From Thiopseudomonas sp964394445 (GTDB lineage Bacteria; Pseudomonadota; Gammaproteobacteria; Pseudomonadales; Pseudomonadaceae), in assembly GCA_964394445.1 (NCBI GenBank), contig CAYMXO010000001.1:62001-126000 (forward strand): DNA of 64,000 nt, in the 5' to 3' direction. Both the position numbers and the translations under genes were made by a program. Shown piece by piece: positions 7,863 to 16,129 of the stretch (positions are counted from its first letter, which is position 1; the number at the start of each line of letters is the position of its first letter). Below the pieces are notes generated by a model. That model ran no database searches. It had not been told where the DNA came from and saw only the letters and a program-made list of their open reading frames with translations.

Positions 7863-9355
7863 ACCACGTGATTGTTGCACCAGTGATCCTGCCCCTGCTG
7901 CTGGGCGCGACGCTGGCCTGGCTTGATGACGGGCACCGCGTGCTGCAGCGCAGGTTGAGTCTGGCAGGAAGTTTCGCACTGTTATTGGTCAGCCTGCTGC
8001 TGGTGCAAACAGCCGGGCAGGACACAATCCAGGTATATAGCCTGGGTAACTGGCAGGCACCTTTTGGTATCGTGCTGGTGCTGGACCGGCTCAGTGCGCT
8101 GATGGTGCTGACTACCGCTGTGCTGGCCCTGCTGGTCAATGTTTACGCCTGTAATGGCGACGACAGCCGTGGACGCTATTTCCATTCGCTGTTCCAGTTC
8201 CAGATTGCCGGAATCAGTGGCGCTTTCCTCACCGGGGACCTGTTCAACCTGTTCGTATTCTTTGAAATCCTGCTGATTGCCTCCTATGCACTCTTGCTGC
8301 ACGGCGGCGGTAGTCCCAGGTTGCGCTCAGCCGTGCATTATGTGGTGCTTAACCTGGTCGGTTCGACCCTGTTCCTGTTGGGTGCCGGACTGGTCTATGG
8401 CGTCAGCGGTACCCTGAACATGGCGGACATAGCCCGTTTTGTACAGCAGGCCGAGGGCGACAGCCTGCATCTGATGCATGCGGCCGGCTGGATTCTGATA
8501 CTGGTGTTCGGACTCAAGGCGGCTTTTTTACCGTTGCATTTCTGGCTGCCAAGGGCCTATGCCAGTGCCACCGCTCCGGTGGCTGCGCTGTTTGCCATCA
8601 TGACCAAGGTTGGCCTCTACGCCATTTTGCGTTTTGTTACGCTGATTTACGGAGCCGAAGCTTCTGTGGTGGCGGTATTTGATTTGAACCTGCTGTTCGC
8701 TATCGCCTTGCTGACCCTGCTGCTGGGGGCGTTCGGGGCTTTTGCCGCCGATACTTTGCACAGTATGCTGGCCTGGCTGGTACTGGTTTCGGTAGGAACG
8801 CTATTGGCCGGCATCAGCCTGGCCAATGAACAGTCGATCACTGCCAGCCTGTACTACCTGCTACACAGCACCTGGGGCATCGCCGGAATGTTTTTGCTGG
8901 CCGACCTGATTGCCCGCCAACGGGGCAAAATGGCGGCCCGCCTGCGCAGCGGGCCACCGCTGCTGACACCGGCCCGTCTGGGAGGACTGTTTTTTGTCGG
9001 AGCCATTGCAACAGCCGGTTTGCCGCCGTTTTCAGGATTTATCGGCAAGTTGTCATTACTGCAGTCAGCCACTGGTACACAGGCCGTCTGGTTATGGCCG
9101 GCACTGCTGTTCGCCAGCTTTGTTGTCATCGTTGCCCTGAGCCGCGCCGGTAGCCAGCTGTTCTGGCAACAGGGCGCGGCCAGTACAGAGCCGTCCGCGC
9201 CATTGAGTACCAGCGGCTACAGCGCCGCCTTGCTGCTCACCTGCAGCGCAATATTTTTGCTGATCACTGCCGGGCCGCTCCTGGAGTATTGCCAGGCCGC
9301 TGCCGGGCAACTGCTACAGCCACAACTTTATCTGCTGCAGCTGGAAGGAGGCTAG
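7859..9355 (+). CDS. mnhD: Mrp antiporter subunit D
   Basis: The 498-residue protein is a NuoN/NuoM-like antiporter subunit with about 14 membrane helices. Visible motifs include NLFVFFEILLIASYALLLHGG with the essential helix-5 Glu, GLKAAFLPLHFWLPRAYASATAPVAAL-type helix 7 with Lys, and GLPPFSGFIGKL near the C-terminal third. It provides one of the two proton/cation channels of the complex. It overlaps mnhC by 4 nt and is followed by mnhE after 3 nt. Confidence 0.95.
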   Translation: MNHVIVAPVILPLLLGATLAWLDDGHRVLQRRLSLAGSFALLLVSLLLVQTAGQDTIQVYSLGNWQAPFGIVLVLDRLSALMVLTTAVLALLVNVYACNGDDSRGRYFHSLFQFQIAGISGAFLTGDLFNLFVFFEILLIASYALLLHGGGSPRLRSAVHYVVLNLVGSTLFLLGAGLVYGVSGTLNMADIARFVQQAEGDSLHLMHAAGWILILVFGLKAAFLPLHFWLPRAYASATAPVAALFAIMTKVGLYAILRFVTLIYGAEASVVAVFDLNLLFAIALLTLLLGAFGAFAADTLHSMLAWLVLVSVGTLLAGISLANEQSITASLYYLLHSTWGIAGMFLLADLIARQRGKMAARLRSGPPLLTPARLGGLFFVGAIATAGLPPFSGFIGKLSLLQSATGTQAVWLWPALLFASFVVIVALSRAGSQLFWQQGAASTEPSAPLSTSGYSAALLLTCSAIFLLITAGPLLEYCQAAAGQLLQPQLYLLQLEGG

Positions 9356-9358
9356 GGG

Positions 9359-9856
9359 ATGCAAAAAAAGGGTTGGTTTCAGCAGCCATTACTCAGTCTG
9401 GTGCTGTTGGCAGGCTGGTTGCTCCTGGTTGACGATTACACATCACCGGGGCAATGGGCGTTTGCAATTGTGTTGGCGCTGGGCATTCCGCGGCTGCTTG
9501 GCCACTGGTGGCAACCCTGGCCCCGTATCGCGAGCTGGAGTGCCCTTGGCGTATTTGTCTGGCGCGGCCTGATCGATATCATCATGGGCAACTTGCAGGT
9601 GGCACGCCTGGCTCTTGGCTCGCAAAAGCACCTGCAACCGGCGTTTGCCAGTTTTGAAACACGGCTCGATAACGAACTGGCTATTTTCATGATGCTGAGC
9701 GCCATCTCGCTGGCACCAGGCTCTGTATCCACCTGTTTTAATGAAGAAAGCCGCATGGTGGAAGTACACGCCCTGCATTGCCCCGACCCTGACGTATTGG
9801 TGGAAGAAATCCGCCAGCGTTACGAGCAGCAATTACAGAAGGTGTTCGCATGTTAA
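9359..9856 (+). CDS. mnhE: Mrp antiporter subunit E
   Basis: The 165-residue protein has two to three N-terminal membrane helices and a soluble C-terminal domain with the MrpE pattern MMLSAISLAPGSVS and ExxMVEVHALHCPDPD. It starts at ATG after GGAAGGAGG in the end of mnhD and overlaps mnhF by 7 nt. It is required for complex assembly in other bacteria, and its exact role is unknown. Confidence 0.93.
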   Translation: MQKKGWFQQPLLSLVLLAGWLLLVDDYTSPGQWAFAIVLALGIPRLLGHWWQPWPRIASWSALGVFVWRGLIDIIMGNLQVARLALGSQKHLQPAFASFETRLDNELAIFMMLSAISLAPGSVSTCFNEESRMVEVHALHCPDPDVLVEEIRQRYEQQLQKVFAC

Positions 9857-10119
9857 CTGTAGTCATCTGGATCAGCATGAGCATGATTGGCGTGGCATTC
9901 TGCCTGAACCTGCTCCGCCTGATTCGTGGCCCCTCGATCGCCGACCGGGTATTGGCACTGGATACACTGTATATCAACGGGTTGGCTATTTTAGTGATCT
10001 TCGGCATCGCCATCGACAGCCGCGTGTTTTTTGAAGCTGCCTTGCTGATTGCCCTGTTCGGTTTTTTCAGTACGGTTGTCATCAGCAAGTACTTGCTGCG
10101 TGGCGATGTCATCGAGTAA
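9850..10119 (+). CDS. mnhF: Mrp antiporter subunit F
   Basis: The 89-residue protein has three membrane helices and the MrpF signature RLIRGPSIADRVLALDT with the conserved Asp in helix 2. It overlaps the end of mnhE. It is part of the MrpEFG module, for which cation binding has been proposed in structural work on other species. Confidence 0.94.
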   Translation: MLTVVIWISMSMIGVAFCLNLLRLIRGPSIADRVLALDTLYINGLAILVIFGIAIDSRVFFEAALLIALFGFFSTVVISKYLLRGDVIE

Positions 10120-10131
10120 GCAGGAGGTTCC

Positions 10132-10440
10132 ATGTCACTCGGATTACAGCTTGTAGTTGCCTTCTTCTTGCTCGCCGGCAGTTTTTTCGCCCTGATAGGC
10201 TCGATAGGTCTGTTGCGTTTTCAGGACTTTTTCATGCGCCTGCACGGCCCGGCCAAGGCCACGACTCTGGGTGTTGGCGGTGTACTGGTTGCATCGATGC
10301 TATATTTTAGTTTTACCACCGGTAGCTTGCGTCTGCACGAGCTGCTGGTAACCCTGTTCCTGATCATCAGTGCCCCGGTTTCGGCCTATATGCTGTCCAT
10401 CGCCGCAAAAAAGGAAGCAGGCAGGGAAGGACGCAAGTAA
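10132..10440 (+). CDS. mnhG: Mrp antiporter subunit G
   Basis: The 102-residue three-helix protein has the MrpG motif GSIGLLRFQDFFMRLHGPAKATTLGVGG. It follows a clean AGGAGG ribosome site 12 nt after mnhF and is the last gene of the operon. A 10-bp hairpin lies 18 nt downstream. Confidence 0.94.
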   Translation: MSLGLQLVVAFFLLAGSFFALIGSIGLLRFQDFFMRLHGPAKATTLGVGGVLVASMLYFSFTTGSLRLHELLVTLFLIISAPVSAYMLSIAAKKEAGREGRK

Positions 10441-10458
10441 CTGACAGCAGGGTTGCTG

Positions 10459-10490
10459 CTGCCCGGCCGCTGGCTCGAGAGGCCGGGCAG
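10459..10490. terminator. Hairpin closing the antiporter operon
   Basis: Perfect 10-bp arms CTGCCCGGCC (10459-10468) and GGCCGGGCAG (10481-10490) enclose a 12-nt loop between mnhG (+) and the fsr-like gene (-). The following bases are not T-rich, so it is a probable rather than proven terminator for the converging genes. Confidence 0.6.
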
Positions 10491-10572
10491 TCTGCGTTTA
10501 AAACAGGCCTGTCAACTTTCCTGCGGACCTGGCACCAGCATTCCATGGGGTTTGTCGCCACAGGGCAGAACC

Positions 10573-11784
10573 TTATCCAGCGTCCTTTTCCCGCATCTCC
10601 GGCAACATGAATGCCACCAGTCCAAGCAGGGGCAGCAAAGCACACAACCGATAGACGGTTTCGATACTGTAGATATCAGCCAGCGCACCAATTGCAGCAG
10701 CGCCGATACCGGCAATGCCAAAAGAAAGCCCAAAGAACAGCCCGGAAATAGCGCCGGTTTTGCCAGGCACCAACTCTTGCCCGTATACCACAATGGCAGG
10801 AAAGGCCGAAGCGATAATGAAACCCACGACAAACACCAGCACCAGGGTGAGCGGCAGGCTGACAAAGGGCAAGGCAAGACTGAACGGAGCAGCCCCAAGT
10901 ATTGAGCCCAGGATGATTCGCTTGCGTCCAAAGCGGTCACCCAGCGGACCGCCGGCAATGGTGCCTAGCGCCGATCCGAACAGAAACAGAAAAAGGCTGT
11001 ACTGGGCCTGCTGGATGCCAAGGCCAAAATGGTCGATCAGGTAAAAGGTAAAATAACTGTTCAGGCTGGCCAGGTAGACAAACTTGGAAAACATCAGCAC
11101 CAGCAACAAGCCCAGGGCAAGTCGTACCTTGTCACTGACTGGCGATCCGGCGGCCGGCTTCAGGGCGCGCCGGCCGCGCACACCATCAAGGTTGGCTGCA
11201 TGCCAGCGACTGATACCGATCAAAAACACCACACCGAGCAAAGCCAGCAGGGCAACCCAGATCACGCTCGCCTGACCAAACGGAACGATAAAAGCTGCCG
11301 CCAGCAAGGGGCCGACCGCCGAGCCCATGGTGCCGCCTACCTGAAAAATCGATTGGGCCAGACCATGTTTGCCGGCCGACGCCATGCGCGCAATACGGGA
11401 CGATTCCGGATGAAAAACCGCCGAGCCTACGCCTATCAACGCTGCAGCCAGCAGGATTACTGGATAGCTGCCGGCACGCGATAACAGGATCAGGCCGGCC
11501 ACGGTAAAGCCCATCCCGGCGGGAAGCAGCCAGGGTAGAGGACGTTTGTCGGTATACAGGCCGATCAGGGGCTGCAACAGGGACGCCGAGCACTGGAACG
11601 CTACTGTAATCAGTCCAATCTGGACAAAACTCAAGCTATAACCATCCTGCAACAGCGGATACAGGGCCAACAGTACCGACTGCATCATGTCGTTGATCAG
11701 ATGTGTGCTGCTGATGGCAAGCAGGATGCCGAAAGAGACACCAAGACCGGCTGTTGCGGTCAGCGAGTTAGTGGACTGTTTCAC
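10573..11784 (-). CDS. fsr: MFS transporter, fosmidomycin-resistance (Fsr) family
   Basis: The 403-residue, 12-helix major facilitator has the Fsr signature at its start (SxTHLINDMMQSVLLALYPLL), the GLYTDKRPLPW loop, a GSAVFHPESSRIARMASAGKHGLAQSIFQVGG segment and GGPLGDRFGRKRI between helices 8 and 9. Fsr pumps fosmidomycin and related compounds out with protons. The native substrate is unknown. It starts at a GTG with a weak ribosome site. It is a single gene convergent with the antiporter operon and divergent from selD. Confidence 0.88.
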   Translation of the reverse strand: MKQSTNSLTATAGLGVSFGILLAISSTHLINDMMQSVLLALYPLLQDGYSLSFVQIGLITVAFQCSASLLQPLIGLYTDKRPLPWLLPAGMGFTVAGLILLSRAGSYPVILLAAALIGVGSAVFHPESSRIARMASAGKHGLAQSIFQVGGTMGSAVGPLLAAAFIVPFGQASVIWVALLALLGVVFLIGISRWHAANLDGVRGRRALKPAAGSPVSDKVRLALGLLLVLMFSKFVYLASLNSYFTFYLIDHFGLGIQQAQYSLFLFLFGSALGTIAGGPLGDRFGRKRIILGSILGAAPFSLALPFVSLPLTLVLVFVVGFIIASAFPAIVVYGQELVPGKTGAISGLFFGLSFGIAGIGAAAIGALADIYSIETVYRLCALLPLLGLVAFMLPEMREKDAG

Positions 11785-12005
11785 AGGGGATTCCGTAATG
11801 TATTACACGAGTGAGCCATGCTACCTGCAAATGTGAGCTTGCGCATATTCAGGCGTAAAAACAACAAAGTGTTTTCAACAAGACAAGCTCCGTGTTGTAG
11901 CCCTGTCCATTTGCACACCTGTGCTGCTGTCGTGAGGCAAGCCGCCTGTGCATCACCAGCCAAGAGGCGTACAATTGCCGCATTGATTTGTGATGCGAGC
12001 ATAGA

Positions 12006-13040
12006 ATGACCGAACCCGTCCGCCTGACCCAGTACAGCCATGGTGCTGGCTGCGGTTGCAAGATTGCCCCAAACGTCCTCAGCACGATCCTTGCCAGTAG
12101 CGGGAACCAGTTCCAGGATCCGCGTTTATGGGTCGGTAACCACTCCCGTGATGATGCTGCCGTTTACGCGCTGGATGACGAACGTGCAGTGGTATCCACC
12201 ACGGACTTTTTCATGCCGATCGTCGATGACCCGTTTGATTTTGGCCGTATTGCTGCCACCAATGCCATCAGTGACATCTACGCCATGGGCGGTACGCCCT
12301 TGCTGGCAATTGCCATTCTGGGCTGGCCCGTCAATGTGCTGGCACCGGAAATCGCTGCCGAGGTTATCCGCGGCGGCCGCAGCGTCTGTGACGCCGCCGG
12401 GATTCCCCTGGCTGGCGGGCACTCGATTGATGCCCCGGAGCCAATTTTTGGTTTGGCGGTAACCGGCGAAGTCTACAAACAACAGCTCAAGCGTAACGAC
12501 AGGGCGTCGGCAGGCTCTCGCCTGTATCTGACCAAGCCACTGGGGATTGGCATTTATACCACGGCAGAGAAAAAAGGCGTGCTGGATGCCGCCGACCGGC
12601 ACGTGGCCCGCGACCTTATGGTGCAGCTTAACCTGCCCGGACAACACTTTGCCTGCCTGCCGCAGGTTACCGCCATGACTGACGTAACCGGTTTTGGCTT
12701 GTTGGGTCACCTGGTGGAAATGGCCGATGGCTCTGGGCTGACCGCACAATTGAACAAGAGTGCCGTACCACGCCTGCCCAGGGTTGAGCATTACCTTGGC
12801 CTGAACTGCATTCCGGGCGGAACCCTGCGCAACTTCGAAAGCTATGGCCAGCGTATCGCGCCCATAGCCGAACAGGACCGGCACTGGCTGTGTGATCCGC
12901 AAACCAGCGGCGGCCTGTTGGTCGCCGTGGAACCGCAAGGAGAAGCGGGGTTTTTGGCCGTGGCCCGTGAGCTGGGGCTGGAGCTTGCTCCGATTGGCGA
13001 GCTGATTAAACAGGGCAGCTACGCCGTCGAGGTATCCTGA
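12006..13040 (+). CDS. selD: Selenide, water dikinase (selenophosphate synthetase)
   Basis: The 344-residue SelD makes selenophosphate from selenide and ATP. The catalytic loop is GAGCGCK, with cysteine at the position that is selenocysteine in some species, so no in-frame UGA readthrough is needed. The metal- and ATP-binding DDAAVY, STTDFFMPIVDDP, AAxNAISDIYAMGG and LAGGHSIDAPEP motifs are present. The stop codon TGA shares its last base with the next gene's ATG, coupling it to mnmH. No selA or selB is in view, so the partner here is tRNA selenation. Confidence 0.97.
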   Translation: MTEPVRLTQYSHGAGCGCKIAPNVLSTILASSGNQFQDPRLWVGNHSRDDAAVYALDDERAVVSTTDFFMPIVDDPFDFGRIAATNAISDIYAMGGTPLLAIAILGWPVNVLAPEIAAEVIRGGRSVCDAAGIPLAGGHSIDAPEPIFGLAVTGEVYKQQLKRNDRASAGSRLYLTKPLGIGIYTTAEKKGVLDAADRHVARDLMVQLNLPGQHFACLPQVTAMTDVTGFGLLGHLVEMADGSGLTAQLNKSAVPRLPRVEHYLGLNCIPGGTLRNFESYGQRIAPIAEQDRHWLCDPQTSGGLLVAVEPQGEAGFLAVARELGLELAPIGELIKQGSYAVEVS

Positions 13041-14128
13041 TGACTGATTGCAGCGATTATCAGCGAATTTTCTTGCAGGATCTGCCATTGATTGACACCC
13101 GGGCTCCAATCGAATTTGCCAAGGGAGCTTTCCCTGCAGCAAGCAGCTTGCCGCTGATGACTGACAGTGAACGGCAGAAGGTAGGTACCTGCTATAAGCA
13201 AAAGGGCCAGCAAGCGGCAATCGAACTGGGACATCAGCTGGTAAGCGGCCCGATCAAGGAGAAGAGGGTGCAAGCCTGGGCAGACTTCGCCCGCGCCAAT
13301 CCGCAAGGCCTGCTGTACTGTTTTCGTGGCGGCTTGCGTTCACAGATCAGTCAGCAGTGGCTGGCAGAGGCAGGCGTTGACTACCCCCGGGTTGCCGGCG
13401 GCTACAAAGCGCTGCGTAATTTTTTGCTGGAAACCATTCAGGCGGCGGTAGACGAGTGCAGCTTTGTGTTGGTTGATGGCCTGACAGGAACCGGCAAAAC
13501 CGACGTGCTGCTGCAGCTGCCCAACGCACTGGATCTTGAAGGTCATGCCAATCATCGGGGCTCCAGCTTTGGCAAGCATGCGACAGCGCAGCCGTCGCAA
13601 ATCGACTTCGAAAATAGCCTGTCTATCGATGTGCTGAAAAAACGTACTGCCGGTATCCACCAGTTTGTCGTGGAAAACGAAGCCAGAATAGTCGGTTCCT
13701 GCTCCGTACCTCTGGAGCTGCATCGCCGGATGCAAACAGCCCCCGTGATTTTGTTGCAGGATAGCTTTGACAACCGCGTAGAACGTATTTTGCGGGACTA
13801 TGTGGTGAACCTGCGCGCTGAGTTTCAGCAGTTATATGGGGCAGAGCAGGGCGATACACTCTATGCGCAACGGCTGACTGACAGCATGGCCCGCATTCAC
13901 AAGCGCCTGGGCGGTGCCCTCTATCAGGAACTTGCGCAGGTTTTACAGCAGGCGTTACACCTGCAGTTGCACTACGGCAACACTGACCTGCATCGCGAAT
14001 GGATCAGCCGGTTGCTGAGCCATTACTACGACCCCATGTATCGCTACCAGCATGAGAAGGTCAAAGACAGGGTCGTGTTCAGCGGCGAGCAGGGTGCCGT
14101 ACTGGAATACCTGTTGTGCGGGCGATAA
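13040..14128 (+). CDS. mnmH: tRNA 2-selenouridine synthase
   Basis: The 362-residue protein (also SelU/YbbB) has an N-terminal rhodanese domain with IDTRAPIEFAKGAFPAA and the catalytic-cysteine loop YCFRGGLRSQ at about residues 94-103, then a P-loop domain with LTGTGKT near residue 150. It replaces sulfur in wobble 2-thiouridine of tRNA Lys, Glu and Gln through geranylated and selenated forms. The selD-mnmH pair with 1-nt overlap is a standard arrangement. The tusE end of the window supplies the thiolated substrate. Confidence 0.96.
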   Translation: MTDCSDYQRIFLQDLPLIDTRAPIEFAKGAFPAASSLPLMTDSERQKVGTCYKQKGQQAAIELGHQLVSGPIKEKRVQAWADFARANPQGLLYCFRGGLRSQISQQWLAEAGVDYPRVAGGYKALRNFLLETIQAAVDECSFVLVDGLTGTGKTDVLLQLPNALDLEGHANHRGSSFGKHATAQPSQIDFENSLSIDVLKKRTAGIHQFVVENEARIVGSCSVPLELHRRMQTAPVILLQDSFDNRVERILRDYVVNLRAEFQQLYGAEQGDTLYAQRLTDSMARIHKRLGGALYQELAQVLQQALHLQLHYGNTDLHREWISRLLSHYYDPMYRYQHEKVKDRVVFSGEQGAVLEYLLCGR

Positions 14129-14204
14129 TACTCGACCAAATTACTATGCGATTACCTTGCAGCGAAGCGTAGCATGAGACCATGGATTCGCAAGGAGTAT
14201 TACC

Positions 14205-14615
14205 ATGAGCAACGCACAACTGGCAGAGTGGATTCTTGAGCAAACCAGTGATGCACTGATCTACGCTGACACCGAAGGCAACATCCGGCGCTGGAATGCG
14301 GCATCTGCCGAACTGTTTGGCTTTAGCCAGGAAGAAGCAGTTGGCCAAAGCCTGGACATCATTATCCCGAAACACCTACGCGAAGCGCACTGGCGCGGCT
14401 TTGATGCAGCCATACAGAGTGGTCAGCTCAAACTGTCGGGCAAACCGACCCTGACCCGGGCGCTACACAAAGACGGTGGCAAGATCTACGTCGAAATGAC
14501 CTTTGCCCTGGTCAAAAACGAACAGGGAGAAGTGCAGGGCAGTGTCTCCATGGCACGGGATGTAACTGCCCGTATCGAGGCAGAAAAGGCTGCACGCAAG
14601 ACAGCACAGCAATAA
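14205..14615 (+). CDS. Stand-alone PAS-domain protein
   Basis: The 136-residue protein is essentially one PAS fold (DALIYADTEGNIRRWNAASAELFGFSQEEAVGQS, then LTRALHKDGGKIYVEMTFALVKNEQGEVQGSVSMARD) with a short charged C-terminal helix. It has no output domain, so it must act through a partner or as a small-molecule binding protein. A strong AAGGAG precedes the ATG and a strong terminator follows, so it is a single transcription unit. The ligand is unknown. Confidence 0.85.
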   Translation: MSNAQLAEWILEQTSDALIYADTEGNIRRWNAASAELFGFSQEEAVGQSLDIIIPKHLREAHWRGFDAAIQSGQLKLSGKPTLTRALHKDGGKIYVEMTFALVKNEQGEVQGSVSMARDVTARIEAEKAARKTAQQ

Positions 14616-14631
14616 TCAGGTCCCGGATATA

Positions 14632-14666
14632 AAAAGCCCCGCAGTGATGAGCTGCGGGGCTTTTTT
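14632..14666. terminator. Bidirectional Rho-independent terminator
   Basis: A 9-bp stem (14636-14644 with 14652-14660) has an A-run before and six Ts after it, between the PAS gene (+) and yccA (-). It can end transcription from both sides. Confidence 0.93.
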
Positions 14667-14686
14667 GTGTGGCAGGCAACCGCTGT

Positions 14687-15343
14687 TTAGTCGCTGTTGG
14701 CAACGCCCAGAATCTGCAACAGGCTCAGGAACAGGTTGTAAATGGACACATACAGGTTGATGGTGGCCATGATGTAGTTGGTCTCGCCACCATTGATGAT
14801 CTCGCTGGTCTGATAGAGGATGACGGCAGAGGAGAACAACACAAAACCGGCACTGATGGCCAGCTGGAAGGCCGACAGATCAAAGATCAGGCTGGCAATA
14901 ATGGCAGCCAGCAGCACAAAGAAACCGGCGGTAATGAAACCGCGCAAAAAGCTCATGTCTTTGCGGGTAATCAGTACAAAGGCAGACAGGCCGCCAAATA
15001 CCAGTGCGGTCATGCTGAAAGCCGAGGCGATGACACTGGCGCCGTTATGCATGCCAAGGTATATGTTCAGGATCGGACCCAGGGTGTAGCCCATGAAACC
15101 GGTCAGGGCAAAGGTGGTCAGCAAGCCCCAGCCAGAATTACGCAGGCGCACAGTCGCAAAAAACAGGCCATAAAAGCCAACCAGTGTCAGCATCAGGCCA
15201 GGATGGGGCAGGCGCATCTGTTGTGACATGAAAGCGGTCAGGCCGCTGAAGGCCAGGGTCAGAGCAAGCAGGCCGTAGGTGTTGCGCAGTACGGCATTAC
15301 CGGAACGCTCAATGGCAACTTCATGGGTGTTGTAACGCTGCAT
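14687..15343 (-). CDS. yccA: BI-1/YccA family membrane protein
   Basis: The 218-residue protein has seven predicted membrane helices and the Bax-inhibitor-1 family pattern, including NTYGLLALTLAFSGLTA, FALTGFMGYTLGPILN and the C-terminal NLYVSIYNLFLSLLQILG. The E. coli relatives YccA and YbhL modulate FtsH proteolysis or calcium and proton leak. The start follows AAGGAGAAAC. Confidence 0.93.
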   Translation of the reverse strand: MQRYNTHEVAIERSGNAVLRNTYGLLALTLAFSGLTAFMSQQMRLPHPGLMLTLVGFYGLFFATVRLRNSGWGLLTTFALTGFMGYTLGPILNIYLGMHNGASVIASAFSMTALVFGGLSAFVLITRKDMSFLRGFITAGFFVLLAAIIASLIFDLSAFQLAISAGFVLFSSAVILYQTSEIINGGETNYIMATINLYVSIYNLFLSLLQILGVANSD

Positions 15344-15571
15344 GGTGTTGTTTCTCCTTGTAATGAAACCACCCTGTGGTTTTTATGGGCCACAGGATAG
15401 CAGATATGCTGATTTACGGCACAGCGTATGGATGCAAGAGACTGCGTGTTTGGTTGCAGGGCCGGGCAGAAGCAGGGAGGAGTAGCACAGCTTTATATTG
15501 CGCCCACCCCGGGACTTGATTCAGATCGCTGGCTGCAGTGCCCTGCGAAGTGTCTATCGCATTCATCAGGC

Positions 15572-15603
15572 AAAAAAAATCCCTGCATAAACAGGGATTT
15601 AAA
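15572..15603 (-). terminator. Terminator of the tRNA-Ser gene
   Basis: Read on the minus strand, a AAATCCCTG stem, 6-nt loop and CAGGGATTT arm run into eight Ts about 8 nt after the tRNA 3' end. This is a strong intrinsic terminator. Confidence 0.9.
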
Positions 15604-15610
15604 ATAAAAA

Positions 15611-15698
15611 TGGCGGAGGAGGTGAGATTCGAACTCACGGAAGGTTGCCCTTCGGCGGTTTTCAAGACCGCTGCCTTCAGCCGCTCGGCCACTCCTCC
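15611..15698 (-). tRNA. tRNA-Ser(UGA)
   Basis: The 88-nt gene folds into a class II tRNA. The acceptor arms GGAGGAG and CTCCTCC pair, the T arm is GTGAG-TTCGAAT-CTCAC, a long variable arm is present, and CCA is encoded. The anticodon stem GCGGT/ACCGC encloses the loop CTTGAAA, giving anticodon TGA (complement of 15662-15664), which reads UCA/UCG serine codons. No integrase or att duplication is seen beside it. Confidence 0.97.
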
Positions 15699-15780
15699 AC
15701 ATTTCGGCGGTGATTCTACAGCACTGGAGTTTTCTGTCAAACAGATTTTATCCTTCACAGACCCTCGTGCCGGCCAGAGC

Positions 15781-15960
15781 TCAGACTGACAATATTCCGA
15801 AGTAGAAAAAAATTCCGGCCAAACAAAACATGGCAACAAAGCCGACGGGGATGCCCAGCAGATGGGGGAACAGGGAATCCATGTCTTTCAGTGTGTGGAC
15901 GGTGTACCACCAGCCGCCAATGAATGCGCTGATGACCAGCAAAATGGCAATGACAGTCAC
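15781..15960 (-). CDS. Small two-helix membrane protein, unknown
   Basis: A 59-codon frame starts at GTG 15960 with GGGAG placed 6 nt upstream and ends at TGA 15781-15783. The product has two clear hydrophobic helices (residues 2-20 and about 36-58) joined by a short polar loop (TVHTLKDMDSLFPHLL). Good ribosome site, two well-formed helices and a gap with no other gene argue that it is real. It would be missed by size cut-offs. No family is recognised. Confidence 0.6.
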   Translation of the reverse strand: MTVIAILLVISAFIGGWWYTVHTLKDMDSLFPHLLGIPVGFVAMFCLAGIFFYFGILSV

Positions 15961-16129
15961 AAATAGCTCCCGAGTGAACAGATGCGGCTATGCTCCACAT
16001 CTGTGTTGCTGCCGTCAACCCGGCAGCAATAAAACCTGCGCAAGAACAACTCTGGCGGTGCATGGTGGCAGACAGACATATTTTTTGACGGGGCGCTGCT
16101 ATACTTCTTCCTATACACAGGAGTAAACC

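Noticed and set aside
12006..13040. selD as a selenoprotein
   Set aside because: The catalytic codon is TGC (cysteine), not TGA, and no selenocysteine insertion genes are seen.
15611..15698. tRNA-Ser as an integration site for a mobile island
   Set aside because: No integrase, no repeat of the tRNA 3' end and no compositional break were found nearby.
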